64,000 bases of DNA from DASYTH01 sp035762905 (GTDB lineage Bacteria > Actinomycetota > Actinomycetes > Mycobacteriales > Pseudonocardiaceae), in contig NZ_DASUCC010000149.1 in assembly GCF_035762905.1 (NCBI RefSeq), positions 59,093-123,092 of the forward strand, written 5' to 3'. Below, one piece after another: positions 8,401 through 18,586 of this stretch. Within the stretch, counting starts at the first letter, position 1; each line of letters begins with the position of its first letter. Under the pieces are notes generated by a model. It was not told where the DNA came from. It did not search any database and worked only from the letters and a program-made list of their open reading frames with translations. A program made the translations under genes and the position numbers.

Positions 8401-9004
8401 CACCGCACCGTCACCCAACCGGGTGGAAGACGACACGCTGCTGGACGCCGCCCGGGCCTGTGTACTGGCCGACGGGGTGCGCCGGACGACGCTGTCCAGT
8501 GTGGCGCGGGCCGCCGGGGTCAGCCGGATGACGCTCTACCGCCGGTTCCCCGACGTGCGCAGCCTGCTCGCCGCGCTGATGACCCGGGAGTTCGGCACGC
8601 TGCTGACCCGGGCCGGTGCGGCCACCTCGACCTCCGCCAGCGCGCGCGAACGCCTGGTCGCGGCCACCGTGGACGGCGTGTGCGCGTTGGTGATGGAGCC
8701 GCTGATGCGCACCCTGCTCGACCGCGACGCCGAGCTGCTGCTGCCGTACCTGGTCGATCGGGTCGGCACCGTGCAGCGCAGCGCCGAGCTGTTCCTGCGC
8801 GAGCAGCTGATCGCCGGGCACCAGGACGGCTCGGTGCGCCGGGCCGACCCGACCGTGCAGAGCCGGGCGATCTACCTGGTGGCGCAGTCGTTCGTGGTGT
8901 CCATGCGCCCGGCCACCCGGGACGTGGACCGGGTGGCGCTGGTCGGCGAGCTGACCCAACTGCTGGATGCGGCCCTGCGGCCGAAGACCGGGGAGGACCG
9001 GTGA
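8384..9004 (+). CDS. TetR-family transcriptional regulator
   Basis: A 206-residue regulator. The helix-turn-helix is near residues 35-60 (RTTLSSVARAAGVSRMTLYR), followed by RFPDVRSLLAALMTREF; the C-terminal ligand domain is diverged. The stop codon overlaps the glpD start (GTGA), so the two genes form one operon, and the flavoprotein gene is divergent. It most likely controls this small lipid or glycerol-phosphate locus through the inverted repeats at 8361-8400. Confidence 0.88.
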   Translation: MTSKRHTAPSPNRVEDDTLLDAARACVLADGVRRTTLSSVARAAGVSRMTLYRRFPDVRSLLAALMTREFGTLLTRAGAATSTSASARERLVAATVDGVCALVMEPLMRTLLDRDAELLLPYLVDRVGTVQRSAELFLREQLIAGHQDGSVRRADPTVQSRAIYLVAQSFVVSMRPATRDVDRVALVGELTQLLDAALRPKTGEDR

Positions 9005-10527
9005 ACACGTCTCTGGATGCCGGACGGCGGGCCCGCGAGCTGGACGCGCTGACCGAGGTCGACCTGCTGGTGGTCGGCGGCGGCGTGACCGGGGCCGGGG
9101 TGGCTCTCGACGCCGCCTCCCGCGGTCTGTCGGTGGCCCTGGTCGAGGCGCACGACCTGGCCTTCGGCACGTCGCGCTGGTCCAGCAAGCTGGTGCACGG
9201 CGGGCTGCGCTACCTGGCCCGTGGCGACGTCGGGTTGGCGCACGAGAGCGCGGTGGAGCGCGGAATCCTGATGACCCGCACCGCGCCGCACCTGTCCCGG
9301 CCGCTGCCCCAGCTCATTCCGTTGCACGACACGGTTTCCGGGCGTACCGCTCGGCTGGCCATGGCCGGGCTGCGGGCCGGCGACGGGCTGCGCCTGCTCG
9401 CCCGCACCCCCGGTTCGCTGCTGCCCCGGCCGCGCCGGGTGTCCGCCCCGGAGGCCCTGGCGCTGGCGCCCGGCCTGCGCACCGCCGGCCTGCGCGGAGG
9501 GCTGCTGTCCTTCGACGGCCAGCTCACCGACGACGCCCGGCTGGTGGTGGCGCTGGCCCGGACCGCGGCCGGGTTCGGCGCCCGGATCCTGACCAGGGTC
9601 CGGGCCCTCGCGCTGACCGGCACCGGAGCCGAGCTGCGCGACGAGCTGACCGGTCGGGTCTTCTCCGTGGCGGCCCGGGCCGTGATCAACGCCGCCGGGG
9701 TGTGGGCCGGCTCGCTGGTGGACTCCGTGCGGCTGCGCCCGTCCCGCGGCTCGCACCTGGTACTCGACGGCACCGCGCTCGGCCTGTCCGGCACGGCCCT
9801 GACGGTCCCGGTCCCGGGCGGCTTCGGCCGGTTCGTCCTGCTGCTGCCGCAACGCGACGGCCGGGTCTACCTCGGCCTCACCGACGAGCCGGTCTCCGGC
9901 CCGATCCCGGACGAGCCCACCGTCCCCGCGTCCGATGTGGACTTCCTGCTCGAGATCGCCTCGTCGGTGCTGCGTCGCCCGCTGACCTCCGCCGACGTCC
10001 TCGGCAGCTACGCCGGCCTGCGCCCGCTGCTGGACACCGGCGGCGCCACCGCCGACCTGTCCCGGCACCACGCCGTGCTCACCGCACCGTCGGGCGTGAT
10101 CACCGTGGTCGGCGGCAAGCTCACCACCTACCGCAAGATGGCGCAGGACGCGGTCGACGCCACCAACCTCCCCGCCGGCCCCTGCCGCACCCGCGGGCTC
10201 CCCCTCGTCGGCGCCGCCGCCCGCCCCACACTGTCCACTCTGGACGCCGGACCCCGCCTGGTCGCCAAGTACGGCACCGAAGCCCCACGGATCGCCGCAC
10301 TCGCCGAACTCGACCCCGAGCTGGGTCGCCCGGTCGCGCCCGGCCTTGAGGTGACCGGCGCCGAGATCGTCTGGGCGGTCCGCCACGAAGGCGCCCTCGA
10401 CCCCGACGACGTCCTGCACCGCCGCACCCGCATCGGCCTGGTCCCCACCGACCTCGCCGCCGCCCGCCCGGCAGTCGCCGACCTCGTCGGCCGCACCCTC
10501 GCCGGCCTGGAGGCGTCCGCGCCCTAA
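9001..10527 (+). CDS. glpD: FAD-dependent glycerol-3-phosphate dehydrogenase
   Basis: A 508-residue GlpD/GlpA-type enzyme that oxidises sn-glycerol-3-phosphate to dihydroxyacetone phosphate at the membrane, passing electrons to quinone. The N-terminal dinucleotide-binding motif VVGGGVTGAGVALDAASRGL (about 22-41) and SSKLVHGGLRYL (about 62-73) are diagnostic. INAAGVWAG and VVGGKLTTYRKMA confirm the DAO fold with its C-terminal cap. Start GTG 9001 overlaps the TetR stop codon. Coupling with an AGPS-like gene fits supply or removal of DHAP-linked lipid precursors. It ends 4 bases inside the convergent M15 peptidase gene. Confidence 0.92.
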   Translation: MNTSLDAGRRARELDALTEVDLLVVGGGVTGAGVALDAASRGLSVALVEAHDLAFGTSRWSSKLVHGGLRYLARGDVGLAHESAVERGILMTRTAPHLSRPLPQLIPLHDTVSGRTARLAMAGLRAGDGLRLLARTPGSLLPRPRRVSAPEALALAPGLRTAGLRGGLLSFDGQLTDDARLVVALARTAAGFGARILTRVRALALTGTGAELRDELTGRVFSVAARAVINAAGVWAGSLVDSVRLRPSRGSHLVLDGTALGLSGTALTVPVPGGFGRFVLLLPQRDGRVYLGLTDEPVSGPIPDEPTVPASDVDFLLEIASSVLRRPLTSADVLGSYAGLRPLLDTGGATADLSRHHAVLTAPSGVITVVGGKLTTYRKMAQDAVDATNLPAGPCRTRGLPLVGAAARPTLSTLDAGPRLVAKYGTEAPRIAALAELDPELGRPVAPGLEVTGAEIVWAVRHEGALDPDDVLHRRTRIGLVPTDLAAARPAVADLVGRTLAGLEASAP

Positions 10528-11963
10528 GGGGTCAGCTCGATGGCGCGGACGCGGTCGGCGGCGCGTTGGACTTCGTCGGGGGTGCCGTGGATTTCGAAGT
10601 GCATCTCGTCGACGGCGGCGTTGCGGAAGTCGCCGCCCCAGCGGACCACCTGGACGTCATAGAGGATGCGGCGGAGTTCCTCGATCTGGGCGGTGCTGAA
10701 GGTTCCGGCGCGGCCCTGCGGGTGGGCACCCCAGTTGGCGTCCACGGCGGTGCCGCTGGCGTGGTTGGACCAGACGCCGGTGTTGCCGATGGTGCGGGGG
10801 TTGTAGCCGCCGGTGGTGGCGGCGTCCAGCGGCTCGACGCCTTGGTTGAACCGGGTGAGCACATGGATGAGGATGTCGCCGGCCGGACCGCGGGCCACCG
10901 AGATCCGCACGTTGGTGCCCGGGATGGTCGTGGTCTGCAGCGGCGGGTTGATCGGCCAGCCGTTCTGCGAGGTGACCGCGGGCGGGCGGGTGACGGGCTG
11001 CCCCTGAGCCAGTTGGGTGTTGCCGGGCTGCGCCTGAGCCGACTGGGTGTTGCCGGTGAAACCGTCGTAGCGGTAGTTCGGACCGCCGTCGAAGTTCTGC
11101 CGGGTGATGTCCGGCGCCGCGCCCTGCGGCGAGGTGCCGGCGGAGACGTTGCCGCCGTAGTTCAGGTTGGACCCGGTGATCTGCGCCGTCTGGTTGCCGC
11201 TGGCGATGTTGCCGACCGTGTTCATCAGCTGCTTGACCGCCTTGACCAGCTGCATGACCTTCTGCACCAACTGGAGGATCTTCTGCAGGGTCTGGATCAG
11301 CTTCTGGATCTTCATCAGGCACTTCTGCGCCGACTGCACCGCGGTCATCACCGACTGCGCGATGCCCTTGGCGATGCTGGCCCCGAACGAACCCCAGGCA
11401 GCGGCCAGCGCCTCGATGATGATCATGATGATCCTGTTGCACGCCTGGTTGATCAGGTCCATCACCATCTTGCGCACCTCGGCGAGCGCCTTGCCGGCAC
11501 CGGCCAGCGCACCGGAGATGCCCTGGCACACCTGGGACATGCTGTCCAGGTTGGTGGCCTGGGTCTCGCCGGTGGTCCGGTAGGCGTCGCCGGCCGCGCC
11601 GGTCCAGGAGGCGGTCTCCCGCCGGGACGCGTCCCGGTACTGCTGGGCGCTGTTCACCAGCTGCTCGGCCGACCGGATGAAGCCCTGGGCGCTGGTCATG
11701 ATCGAGTTGGCGTCGCCGAGCAGCGCGTCGAACGGCTCCCGGAGGAACTTGATGTGCCCGATCAGCCAGCCGAACCCGGCCGAGGAGATCGACCCGAGCG
11801 GGTCGCCGCCGAGGTTGATGATGTCCATGGCGACGTTGGTCGCGCCCATCCCGGCGGAGAGCCAGTCCCCGCGGTCGATCGCGGACGCGGTGCCGCGCAC
11901 GTCGTTGTAGAGACCCTGGGCGGTCGTCTGGCCGCGGTTCGCCGTCGTGCCCGGACTGCTCAT
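10524..11963 (-). CDS. WXG-like type VII secretion substrate fused to an M15 zinc peptidase domain
   Basis: A 479-residue protein. The N-terminal half (about 1-250) is helical, with ETASWTGAAGDAYR (WxG-like) near 125-140 and a long amphipathic Gln/Leu/Val-rich stretch (IQKLIQTLQKILQLVQKVMQ) that can form a coiled coil. A Gly/Asn/Gln-rich linker (about 260-345) includes a twice-repeated GNTQ-A-QP segment. The C-terminus resembles a D-Ala-D-Ala carboxypeptidase/M15 domain, with SNHASGTAVDANWG and DEMHFEIHG giving the expected His-Asp-His zinc ligands. It overlaps the EspC-like gene by 4 bases (ATGA). Likely an exported peptidoglycan hydrolase or toxin-like effector; the target is inferred. Confidence 0.72.
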   Translation of the reverse strand: MSSPGTTANRGQTTAQGLYNDVRGTASAIDRGDWLSAGMGATNVAMDIINLGGDPLGSISSAGFGWLIGHIKFLREPFDALLGDANSIMTSAQGFIRSAEQLVNSAQQYRDASRRETASWTGAAGDAYRTTGETQATNLDSMSQVCQGISGALAGAGKALAEVRKMVMDLINQACNRIIMIIIEALAAAWGSFGASIAKGIAQSVMTAVQSAQKCLMKIQKLIQTLQKILQLVQKVMQLVKAVKQLMNTVGNIASGNQTAQITGSNLNYGGNVSAGTSPQGAAPDITRQNFDGGPNYRYDGFTGNTQSAQAQPGNTQLAQGQPVTRPPAVTSQNGWPINPPLQTTTIPGTNVRISVARGPAGDILIHVLTRFNQGVEPLDAATTGGYNPRTIGNTGVWSNHASGTAVDANWGAHPQGRAGTFSTAQIEELRRILYDVQVVRWGGDFRNAAVDEMHFEIHGTPDEVQRAADRVRAIELTP

Positions 11964-12277
11964 CGCCGTTCTTCCCCTCCGGTCACAGCCAGGAGCTGGG
12001 CGTGCGCCTGGTCCACCTGCTGGTAGAGGTCGGCGACATCGCGCAGACCGTTGTGCACGTCGACGAACGACTTGGCGGCGCCCAGCAACCCGTCCCGGAC
12101 CAGCTCACTGGCCATGATCAGCGCCGAAGCGAAGAACTTGCCGACCACGCCGTATGAGTCGCCGCCCACCGACGAGGCGGCCATGTTGACCGCCGAGCTC
12201 ACCTGGTTCGAGATGGTCGCAACGGTCTGCGCGTGCTGCCGTACTTCGGCCACGTTGACGGCAAAACTGTCTGCCAT
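11960..12277 (-). CDS. EspC/WXG100-like ESX secretion-associated protein
   Basis: A 105-residue all-helical protein starting MADSFAVNVAEVRQHAQTVA. Length and pattern (a long helix, a Gly-rich turn, then LRDVADLYQQVDQAHAQLL) fit the EspC (DUF2580) and WXG100-like partners of type VII secretion substrates. It has no signal peptide and no cysteine. It sits directly upstream of the WXG/M15 gene with a 4-base overlap, so the two are probably co-expressed and perhaps co-secreted. The ESX machinery itself is not in the window. Confidence 0.7.
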   Translation of the reverse strand: MADSFAVNVAEVRQHAQTVATISNQVSSAVNMAASSVGGDSYGVVGKFFASALIMASELVRDGLLGAAKSFVDVHNGLRDVADLYQQVDQAHAQLLAVTGGEERR

Positions 12278-12295
12278 GGTTGTCCACCGATCGCT

Positions 12296-12733
12296 CTACT
12301 GGATGACTTCCGGGGGATTTTCGAAGTAGTCGTCGTCGGATCTGGTGTCCGGCTTCAGGTCCGGGTTCTCCGCATCGTCCTTGCCGTCGCCGCTGTAGCC
12401 CTCCGGCAGGGCGTGCTTGACCACGTCGAGCGCCTCGGACTCGCCGACCAGGCCGCGCATCGCCTCGACCACCTGGGCGCCGGCGTCGCGCTGGGCCTGC
12501 CGGGTGGTCTCCAGGATCAGCCGGGACAGCCGCTCCGGGTCCATGTCCCGCACGCTGGGCCGCAGCTCGAGGTCGGTGGTGGCGCCGCTGGCGCTGACCC
12601 GTACCAGCACCTCGCCGTCCGGCGACGTGGCCATGCCGCCGACCGCGCGCAGCGCCTTGTCGGTCTGCTCGGCGCGCTCGGCGACCGCCTTCAGCTTCTC
12701 GTCGTACTGCAGGAGCCACTGCTGTGGGTCCAT
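12296..12733 (-). CDS. YbaB/EbfC-family DNA-binding-like protein
   Basis: A 145-residue protein starting MDPQQWLLQYDEKLKAVAER. The central part (ATSPDGEVLVRVSASGATTD, then LSRLILETTRQAQRDA) follows the YbaB/EbfC pattern. The C-terminus is acidic. In Actinobacteria such proteins often head gene pairs of EspC-like and polymorphic toxin-like proteins, as here. Start ATG 12733 is chosen because GGAGGGG lies 6 bases upstream. Function in these cassettes is unknown; the simple nucleoid role may not apply. Confidence 0.72.
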   Translation of the reverse strand: MDPQQWLLQYDEKLKAVAERAEQTDKALRAVGGMATSPDGEVLVRVSASGATTDLELRPSVRDMDPERLSRLILETTRQAQRDAGAQVVEAMRGLVGESEALDVVKHALPEGYSGDGKDDAENPDLKPDTRSDDDYFENPPEVIQ

Positions 12734-12910
12734 CGGGCGCCCCTCCAATGGTCCATCACGGATCATCGTAAGTCTTTGACGGAGCATGCCCCATCCGGTT
12801 CCCCCGGGAGAGCGGTTTGGGAAAACTTTCTCCAGGCCATGCCCGCGCGATCGACTCTACGACGAGGCGGGATACTTGGTCACGGGGTGCAGCCGAGGAA
12901 GGGGTCGCGC

Positions 12911-13819
12911 GTGCCACCACCGGCACTGGAGATCGACGGGATCTCCAAGCGGTACGGCGAGATCGTCGCCCTGCGGGAGCTGACCTTCGACGTGCGGGCC
13001 GGGGAGCTGTTCGGGTTCGTCGGCAGCAACGGTGCCGGCAAGACCACCACGATGCGGATCGCGCTCGGCGTGCTGGCCGCGGACGCCGGCCAGGTGCGCT
13101 GGGCCGGGGAGCCGGTCACCCTGGCCGCGCGGCGCAGGATCGGCTACCTGCCCGAGGAACGCGGCCTCTACCCGCGGATGAAGGTGTTGGACCAACTGGT
13201 CTACCTCGCCGAGCTGCACGGCATGTCGACCAACGACGCGCACCGCGCCGCCGAGCACTGGATCGCCCGGCTCGGGCTGCGCGACCGGCGCGGCGACGAG
13301 GTGCAGAAGCTGAGCCTGGGCAACGCGCAACGGGTCCAGCTGGCCGCCGCGCTGGTGCACGACCCCGAGGTGCTGGTGCTGGACGAGCCGTTCTCCGGGC
13401 TGGACCCGGTGGCGGTCGACGTGCTGAGCCAGGTACTGCGTGAGCGCGCGGCCGCCGGCACCCCCGTGCTGTTCTCCAGCCACCAATTGGATCTGGTGGA
13501 GCGGCTCTGCGACCGGGTGGGCATCATCGCCGCCGGCCGGCTGGTCGCCTGCGGCACGGTGGCCGGGCTTCGCGCCGGCGGCGGCACCCGGCTGGTGGTG
13601 CACGCGCCGAACGCCCCGGCCGACTGGGCCGCCGGAATCGCCGGGGCCGAGGTGCTCGGTGTCCACAATGGATGGACAACTCTGTTACTGGAGAACGAAA
13701 GCGACGACCAGGCCGTGCTGTCGGCGGCGCTGGCGACCGGGCCGGTGCACGAGTTCAGCCGGCGGGCGCCGTCCCTGGCCGAGCTGTACCGCGACGTGGT
13801 CGGCAAGGGGGCCGGGTGA
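12911..13819 (+). CDS. ABC transporter ATP-binding protein (ABC-2 type exporter)
   Basis: A 302-residue ATPase. Walker A is GSNGAGKTTT (about 38-47), the signature segment LSLGNAQRVQLAAAL departs from LSGGQ (LSLGN), and Walker B with the catalytic Glu is VLVLDEPFSGLDP, followed by the switch His in FSSHQLD. The LSLGNAQR variant is common in NatA/YhaQ-like ATPases. The C-terminal 80 residues are a regulatory extension. Start GTG 12911 follows GAGGAAGGGG. The next gene, the permease, overlaps by 4 bases. Substrate unknown. Confidence 0.88.
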   Translation: MPPPALEIDGISKRYGEIVALRELTFDVRAGELFGFVGSNGAGKTTTMRIALGVLAADAGQVRWAGEPVTLAARRRIGYLPEERGLYPRMKVLDQLVYLAELHGMSTNDAHRAAEHWIARLGLRDRRGDEVQKLSLGNAQRVQLAAALVHDPEVLVLDEPFSGLDPVAVDVLSQVLRERAAAGTPVLFSSHQLDLVERLCDRVGIIAAGRLVACGTVAGLRAGGGTRLVVHAPNAPADWAAGIAGAEVLGVHNGWTTLLLENESDDQAVLSAALATGPVHEFSRRAPSLAELYRDVVGKGAG

Positions 13820-15009
13820 GGAACCACTCCCCGGCCCGCATGGTCCGGCTGATCGCCCGGCGCGAGCTGAACACCAGGCTGCGCACCAAATCCTTCGTGA
13901 TCGGCACCGTGGTGTCCATTGTGGTGCTCGCCGGGTTCGTGTTGATGCAGAGCACGCTGTTCAGTACTGCCAACACACTCCTCGTCGGACTGAACGGCCA
14001 GGCGATCGCGGTGGCCGAGCAGCTGACCCGGACCGGAGAGCAGCTCGGCCGGGACATCGCGACCCGGGAGATCATCGACGCCGAGGCCGGCCAGCAGCTG
14101 GTCGCCGACGGCGAGCTGGACGCCCTGGTCAGCGGTCCGCCGGCCGGCCTGCAGGTGCTGGTGCGCGAGGAGCTGGACCCCGACCTGCAGGTGGCGTTGG
14201 ACGCGATCGTGCAGCAGCAGGTGCTCGAAGCCCAACTGGCCGCGGTCGAGGATCTGGACGCCGAGGCGGTGCTGCAGACGGTGGCCGGCGCGCATGCCGA
14301 GGTCGACGCGCTTGAGGAGCCCGACCCGCAGCACGGCCAGCGGCTGGGCACCGCGCTGCTGATCATCGCGCTGCTCTACGTCTCGCTGGTGCTCTACGGC
14401 ACGGCGGTGGCCCAGGGCGTGATCGAGGAGAAGTCCAGCCGGGTGGTGGAGCTGCTGCTGTCCACGGTGCGACCGTGGCAGCTGCTGTCCGGCAAGGTGG
14501 TCGGCCTCGGCCTGGTCGGACTGATCCAGCTGGCCGTGATCGAGGGGGTCGGGTTGCTGCTGGCCGTGCTGACCGGCGTGCTGGGCACCTCCGGCATCGC
14601 GGCCGGCTCGGTGCTGTGGGGCCTGGTCTGGTACGTGCTGGGATTTTTCCTGTACGCAACGGTGTTCGCCGCGGTCGGGTCGCTGGTCTCCCGCCAGGAG
14701 GACGCGCAGCCGGTACTCACCCCGATCACCCTGATGCTGGTGCTCGCGTTCGTGCTCGGCTTCGGGGTGCTGGCGCAGGACCCGACCAGCACGGCCAGCA
14801 CGGTGCTGTCCCTGATCCCGCCGTTCTCCCCGATCCTGATGCCCGGCAAGATCGCCCTCGGCGCCGCGCCGGCCTGGCAGATCGTGGCCGCGATCGGCCT
14901 CACCCTGGCCGCGGTCGCCGTGCTCACCGCGATCGGCGGCCGGATCTACCACAACGCCGTGCTGCGCATGGGAACCCGGGTTCGGCTGCGGGACGCGCTG
15001 CGCGGGTAG
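13816..15009 (+). CDS. ABC-2 type transporter permease (NatB-like)
   Basis: A 397-residue membrane protein. An N-terminal membrane segment (IGTVVSIVVLAGFVLMQS, about 33-50) is followed by an extracytoplasmic domain of about 130 residues. Then come a cluster of five membrane segments (about 180-375) with the cytoplasmic motif IEEKSSRVVELLLSTVRPWQ, a hallmark of the ABC2_membrane_3 family that includes the Na+ exporter NatB. Start GTG overlaps the ATPase stop codon (GTGA). It converges on the citrate synthase gene with a 16-bp gap and no obvious hairpin. Confidence 0.88.
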   Translation: MRNHSPARMVRLIARRELNTRLRTKSFVIGTVVSIVVLAGFVLMQSTLFSTANTLLVGLNGQAIAVAEQLTRTGEQLGRDIATREIIDAEAGQQLVADGELDALVSGPPAGLQVLVREELDPDLQVALDAIVQQQVLEAQLAAVEDLDAEAVLQTVAGAHAEVDALEEPDPQHGQRLGTALLIIALLYVSLVLYGTAVAQGVIEEKSSRVVELLLSTVRPWQLLSGKVVGLGLVGLIQLAVIEGVGLLLAVLTGVLGTSGIAAGSVLWGLVWYVLGFFLYATVFAAVGSLVSRQEDAQPVLTPITLMLVLAFVLGFGVLAQDPTSTASTVLSLIPPFSPILMPGKIALGAAPAWQIVAAIGLTLAAVAVLTAIGGRIYHNAVLRMGTRVRLRDALRG

Positions 15010-15025
15010 GGGTTACCGGCCGGAC

Positions 15026-16330
<1,305 letters not shown>

Positions 16331-16434
16331 GCAAGTCCCTCTCGCAGTCTTTGCGGATTGGGGTCTCCCATTCTTACGCTAGTGCTCCGCGCGCGCTACG
16401 GACACTTTTCCGGCGCGATGTCGATCACAACCGG

Positions 16435-17391
16435 TCAGGCCGGGTCGAGCTCGGCGGCGTAGGGCGGCTCGGCGCCGGCGCGGGAGACGGTGACCGCGGC
16501 GGCCCGCGCGGCGAAACCGAGGGCGGCGCGCCAGGCGTCCACGGGTACCGCGCGGAGGGCGTCCGGGCTGGTCACGCCGGTGCGGTGCAGCCAGCACAGC
16601 AGCGCACCGTGCACGGTGTCGCCGGCCCCGATCGTGTCCACCACGGTGACCCGGGGGGCCGGCACGTCCAGGTGCCCGCCGTCGCCGGTGAGCACCGCGA
16701 GGCCGGCACCGCCCCGGGTGAGCACCGCGGCGGCCGGACCTTCAGCCAGCCACGAGCGCACCACGGCCAGCACGTCAGCCTCCGGCGTGCCGGAATCCAG
16801 CGCGGCCAGCCAGCGAGCGTCCTCAACGGACAACTTCAGCAGGCCGACGTCGGGCAGCCAGGAGGCGAACCGGGCCCGGTGGCCGTCCGGGTCGGACACC
16901 AACACCGGCCGGATGTTGGGGTCCAGCACGGTGAGGCCACCGCGCCGGGCGTGCCGGCGCAGCAGCGACTCGTAGGTGCTGGCGCCGGGCTCGAGCAGCA
17001 GCGAGAGGGTGCCGAGGGAGAGCGTGTCGACCTCGGGCGGCAGTTCGCCGGGATCGGCCACCAGCCGGTCGGCGGTTCCCTCGACGTGGAAGGTGTACCG
17101 GGCCGACCCGTCCGGGCCGATCCCGGCCACCGCGAGCGTCGTCGGCTCCGGCCCGCGCTGGACCAGCCCGGTGTCCACACCGGACCGGTGCAGCCTGCGC
17201 AGCAGCGCATCGCCGAAGGCATCGGTGGACAGCCGGGACAGGAACCGCACCGGTGCGCCGAGCCGGCCGGCGGCGATCGCCACGTTGTACGGCCCACCAC
17301 CGGGAAACGGGCGCAGCGGGGCGAGCCCATCGTCCACAGTGGAGGAGACCGGAACCAGATCGATGAGGGCTTCGCCACCGACGACTATCAC
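16435..17391 (-). CDS. PfkB-family carbohydrate kinase
   Basis: A 318-residue sugar kinase, probably fructokinase- or ribokinase-like. N-terminal VVGGEALIDLVP and FPGGGPYNVAIAAGRLGAPV (about 28-47) are the substrate-side PfkB signature. DTIGAGDTVHGALLCWL near 250 is the second signature, with the catalytic Asp in GAGD and the anion hole; Val replaces the more usual Phe after GAGDT. The sugar cannot be assigned. It is divergent from the acyl-CoA dehydrogenase gene across 49 bases. Confidence 0.85.
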   Translation of the reverse strand: MIVVGGEALIDLVPVSSTVDDGLAPLRPFPGGGPYNVAIAAGRLGAPVRFLSRLSTDAFGDALLRRLHRSGVDTGLVQRGPEPTTLAVAGIGPDGSARYTFHVEGTADRLVADPGELPPEVDTLSLGTLSLLLEPGASTYESLLRRHARRGGLTVLDPNIRPVLVSDPDGHRARFASWLPDVGLLKLSVEDARWLAALDSGTPEADVLAVVRSWLAEGPAAAVLTRGGAGLAVLTGDGGHLDVPAPRVTVVDTIGAGDTVHGALLCWLHRTGVTSPDALRAVPVDAWRAALGFAARAAAVTVSRAGAEPPYAAELDPA

Positions 17392-17408
17392 CCCGCCGTT
17401 ATAGCATC

Positions 17409-17424
17409 CCTACCGATCAGTAGG
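17409..17424. promoter_or_regulatory. Near-palindromic operator-like site before acyl-CoA dehydrogenase
   Basis: CCTACCGATCAGTAGG is a 16-bp inverted repeat with 7 of 8 positions paired. It lies in the 49-bp divergent region; TACTGT at 17431-17436 could be the -10 box of a leaderless transcript beginning at the dehydrogenase ATG (17441). The half-site CCTACC matches that of the palindrome at 3205, with a 4-base spacer instead of none. Which regulator binds is unknown. Confidence 0.42.
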
Positions 17425-17440
17425 ACGTCATACTGTTTAC

Positions 17441-18586
17441 ATGCCTGCCGATCGACTGTTGCCCACCACCGAGGCCGAGGACCTCATCAAGCTCGTCCGC
17501 GAGATCGCCCGGGACGAACTGGCCCCGCTGGCCGCCCGGTACGAGGAGGAGGAGCGGTTCCCGCGCGAGCAGTTCCGGCTGCTCGGCCGCAGTGGGCTGC
17601 TCGGGCTGCCCTACCCGGAGCAGTATGGCGGCGGAGCCGTCAACTACGAGGTCTACCTGCAGGTCCTCGAGGAGCTCGCCAGCGCCTGGATGACCGTCGG
17701 CGTCGGGCTCTCGGTGCACACCATGTCGTGCTACGCGTTGGCCGAGTACGGCACCGAGGAGCAGCGCGAGCGCTGGCTGCCGGACATGCTGGCCGGCGAG
17801 TTGCTCGGCGCCTACGCGCTGTCCGAGTCGCACGCCGGGTCGGACGCCGCGGCCCTGGCCACCCGGGCGATCCGGGACGGCGAGGTGTACCTGGTGAACG
17901 GCACCAAGTCCTGGATCACCCACGGCGGTCAGGCCGACTACTACACGACCATGGTGCGCACGTCCGACGACGGCGGGAAGGGGATCAGCTGCCTGCTGGT
18001 GGCCGCCGCGACCCCGGGGCTGTCCGCGTCCTCGCCGGAGCGCAAGATGGGCCTGACCGGCTCCCCCACCACCCAGATGATCTTCGACGACGCCCGGGTG
18101 GACGCCGACCGGCTGATCGGCCGGGAGGGCACCGGACTGAAGATCGCGCTGAGCTCGCTGTCCTCCGGCCGGCTGGGCATCGCCGCGTGCGCGGTCGGGC
18201 TGGCCCAGGCCGCGCTGGACGAGGCGGTCCGGTACGCCAAGCAGCGCACCCAGTTCGGCCGCCCGATCATCGACTTCCAGGGGGTGGAGTTCCTGCTCGC
18301 CGACATGGCGGCCGCGGTGGAGTCGTCCCGGGCCACGTACCTGGAGGCGGCCCGGCGCCGGGACCGCGGCCTGCCGTTCCAGCGCCAGGCCTCGATCGCC
18401 AAGCTGATCGCCACCGACGCCGCCATGCGGGTCACCACCGACGCCGTCCAGGTCCTCGGCGGCGCCGGCTACACCCGCGACTTCCCGGTCGAGCGCTACA
18501 TGCGCGAGGCCAAGGTGCCGCAGATCTTCGAGGGCACCAACCAGATCCAGCGGCTGGTCATCGCCCGCGAGCTGCGCGGCACCTGA
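17441..18586 (+). CDS. Acyl-CoA dehydrogenase
   Basis: A 381-residue flavoprotein catalysing alpha,beta-dehydrogenation of an acyl-CoA. The family signatures are AYALSESHAGSDAAAL (about 126-141, FAD/substrate contacts), QRTQFGRPIIDFQGVEFLLADM (split by the FAD-binding Arg/Gln) and QVLGGAGYTRDFPVERYMREA. IFEGTNQIQRLVIAREL near the C-terminus holds the catalytic Glu in the short/medium-chain position. It probably acts in fatty-acid or branched-chain catabolism. Only an operator-like inverted repeat and a leaderless promoter precede it. Confidence 0.93.
   Translation: MPADRLLPTTEAEDLIKLVREIARDELAPLAARYEEEERFPREQFRLLGRSGLLGLPYPEQYGGGAVNYEVYLQVLEELASAWMTVGVGLSVHTMSCYALAEYGTEEQRERWLPDMLAGELLGAYALSESHAGSDAAALATRAIRDGEVYLVNGTKSWITHGGQADYYTTMVRTSDDGGKGISCLLVAAATPGLSASSPERKMGLTGSPTTQMIFDDARVDADRLIGREGTGLKIALSSLSSGRLGIAACAVGLAQAALDEAVRYAKQRTQFGRPIIDFQGVEFLLADMAAAVESSRATYLEAARRRDRGLPFQRQASIAKLIATDAAMRVTTDAVQVLGGAGYTRDFPVERYMREAKVPQIFEGTNQIQRLVIARELRGT

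Noticed and set aside
13201..14952. Minus-strand open frame of 583 codons
   Set aside because: Shadow of the ABC-2 ATPase and permease; Gln/His/Arg-rich and motif-free.
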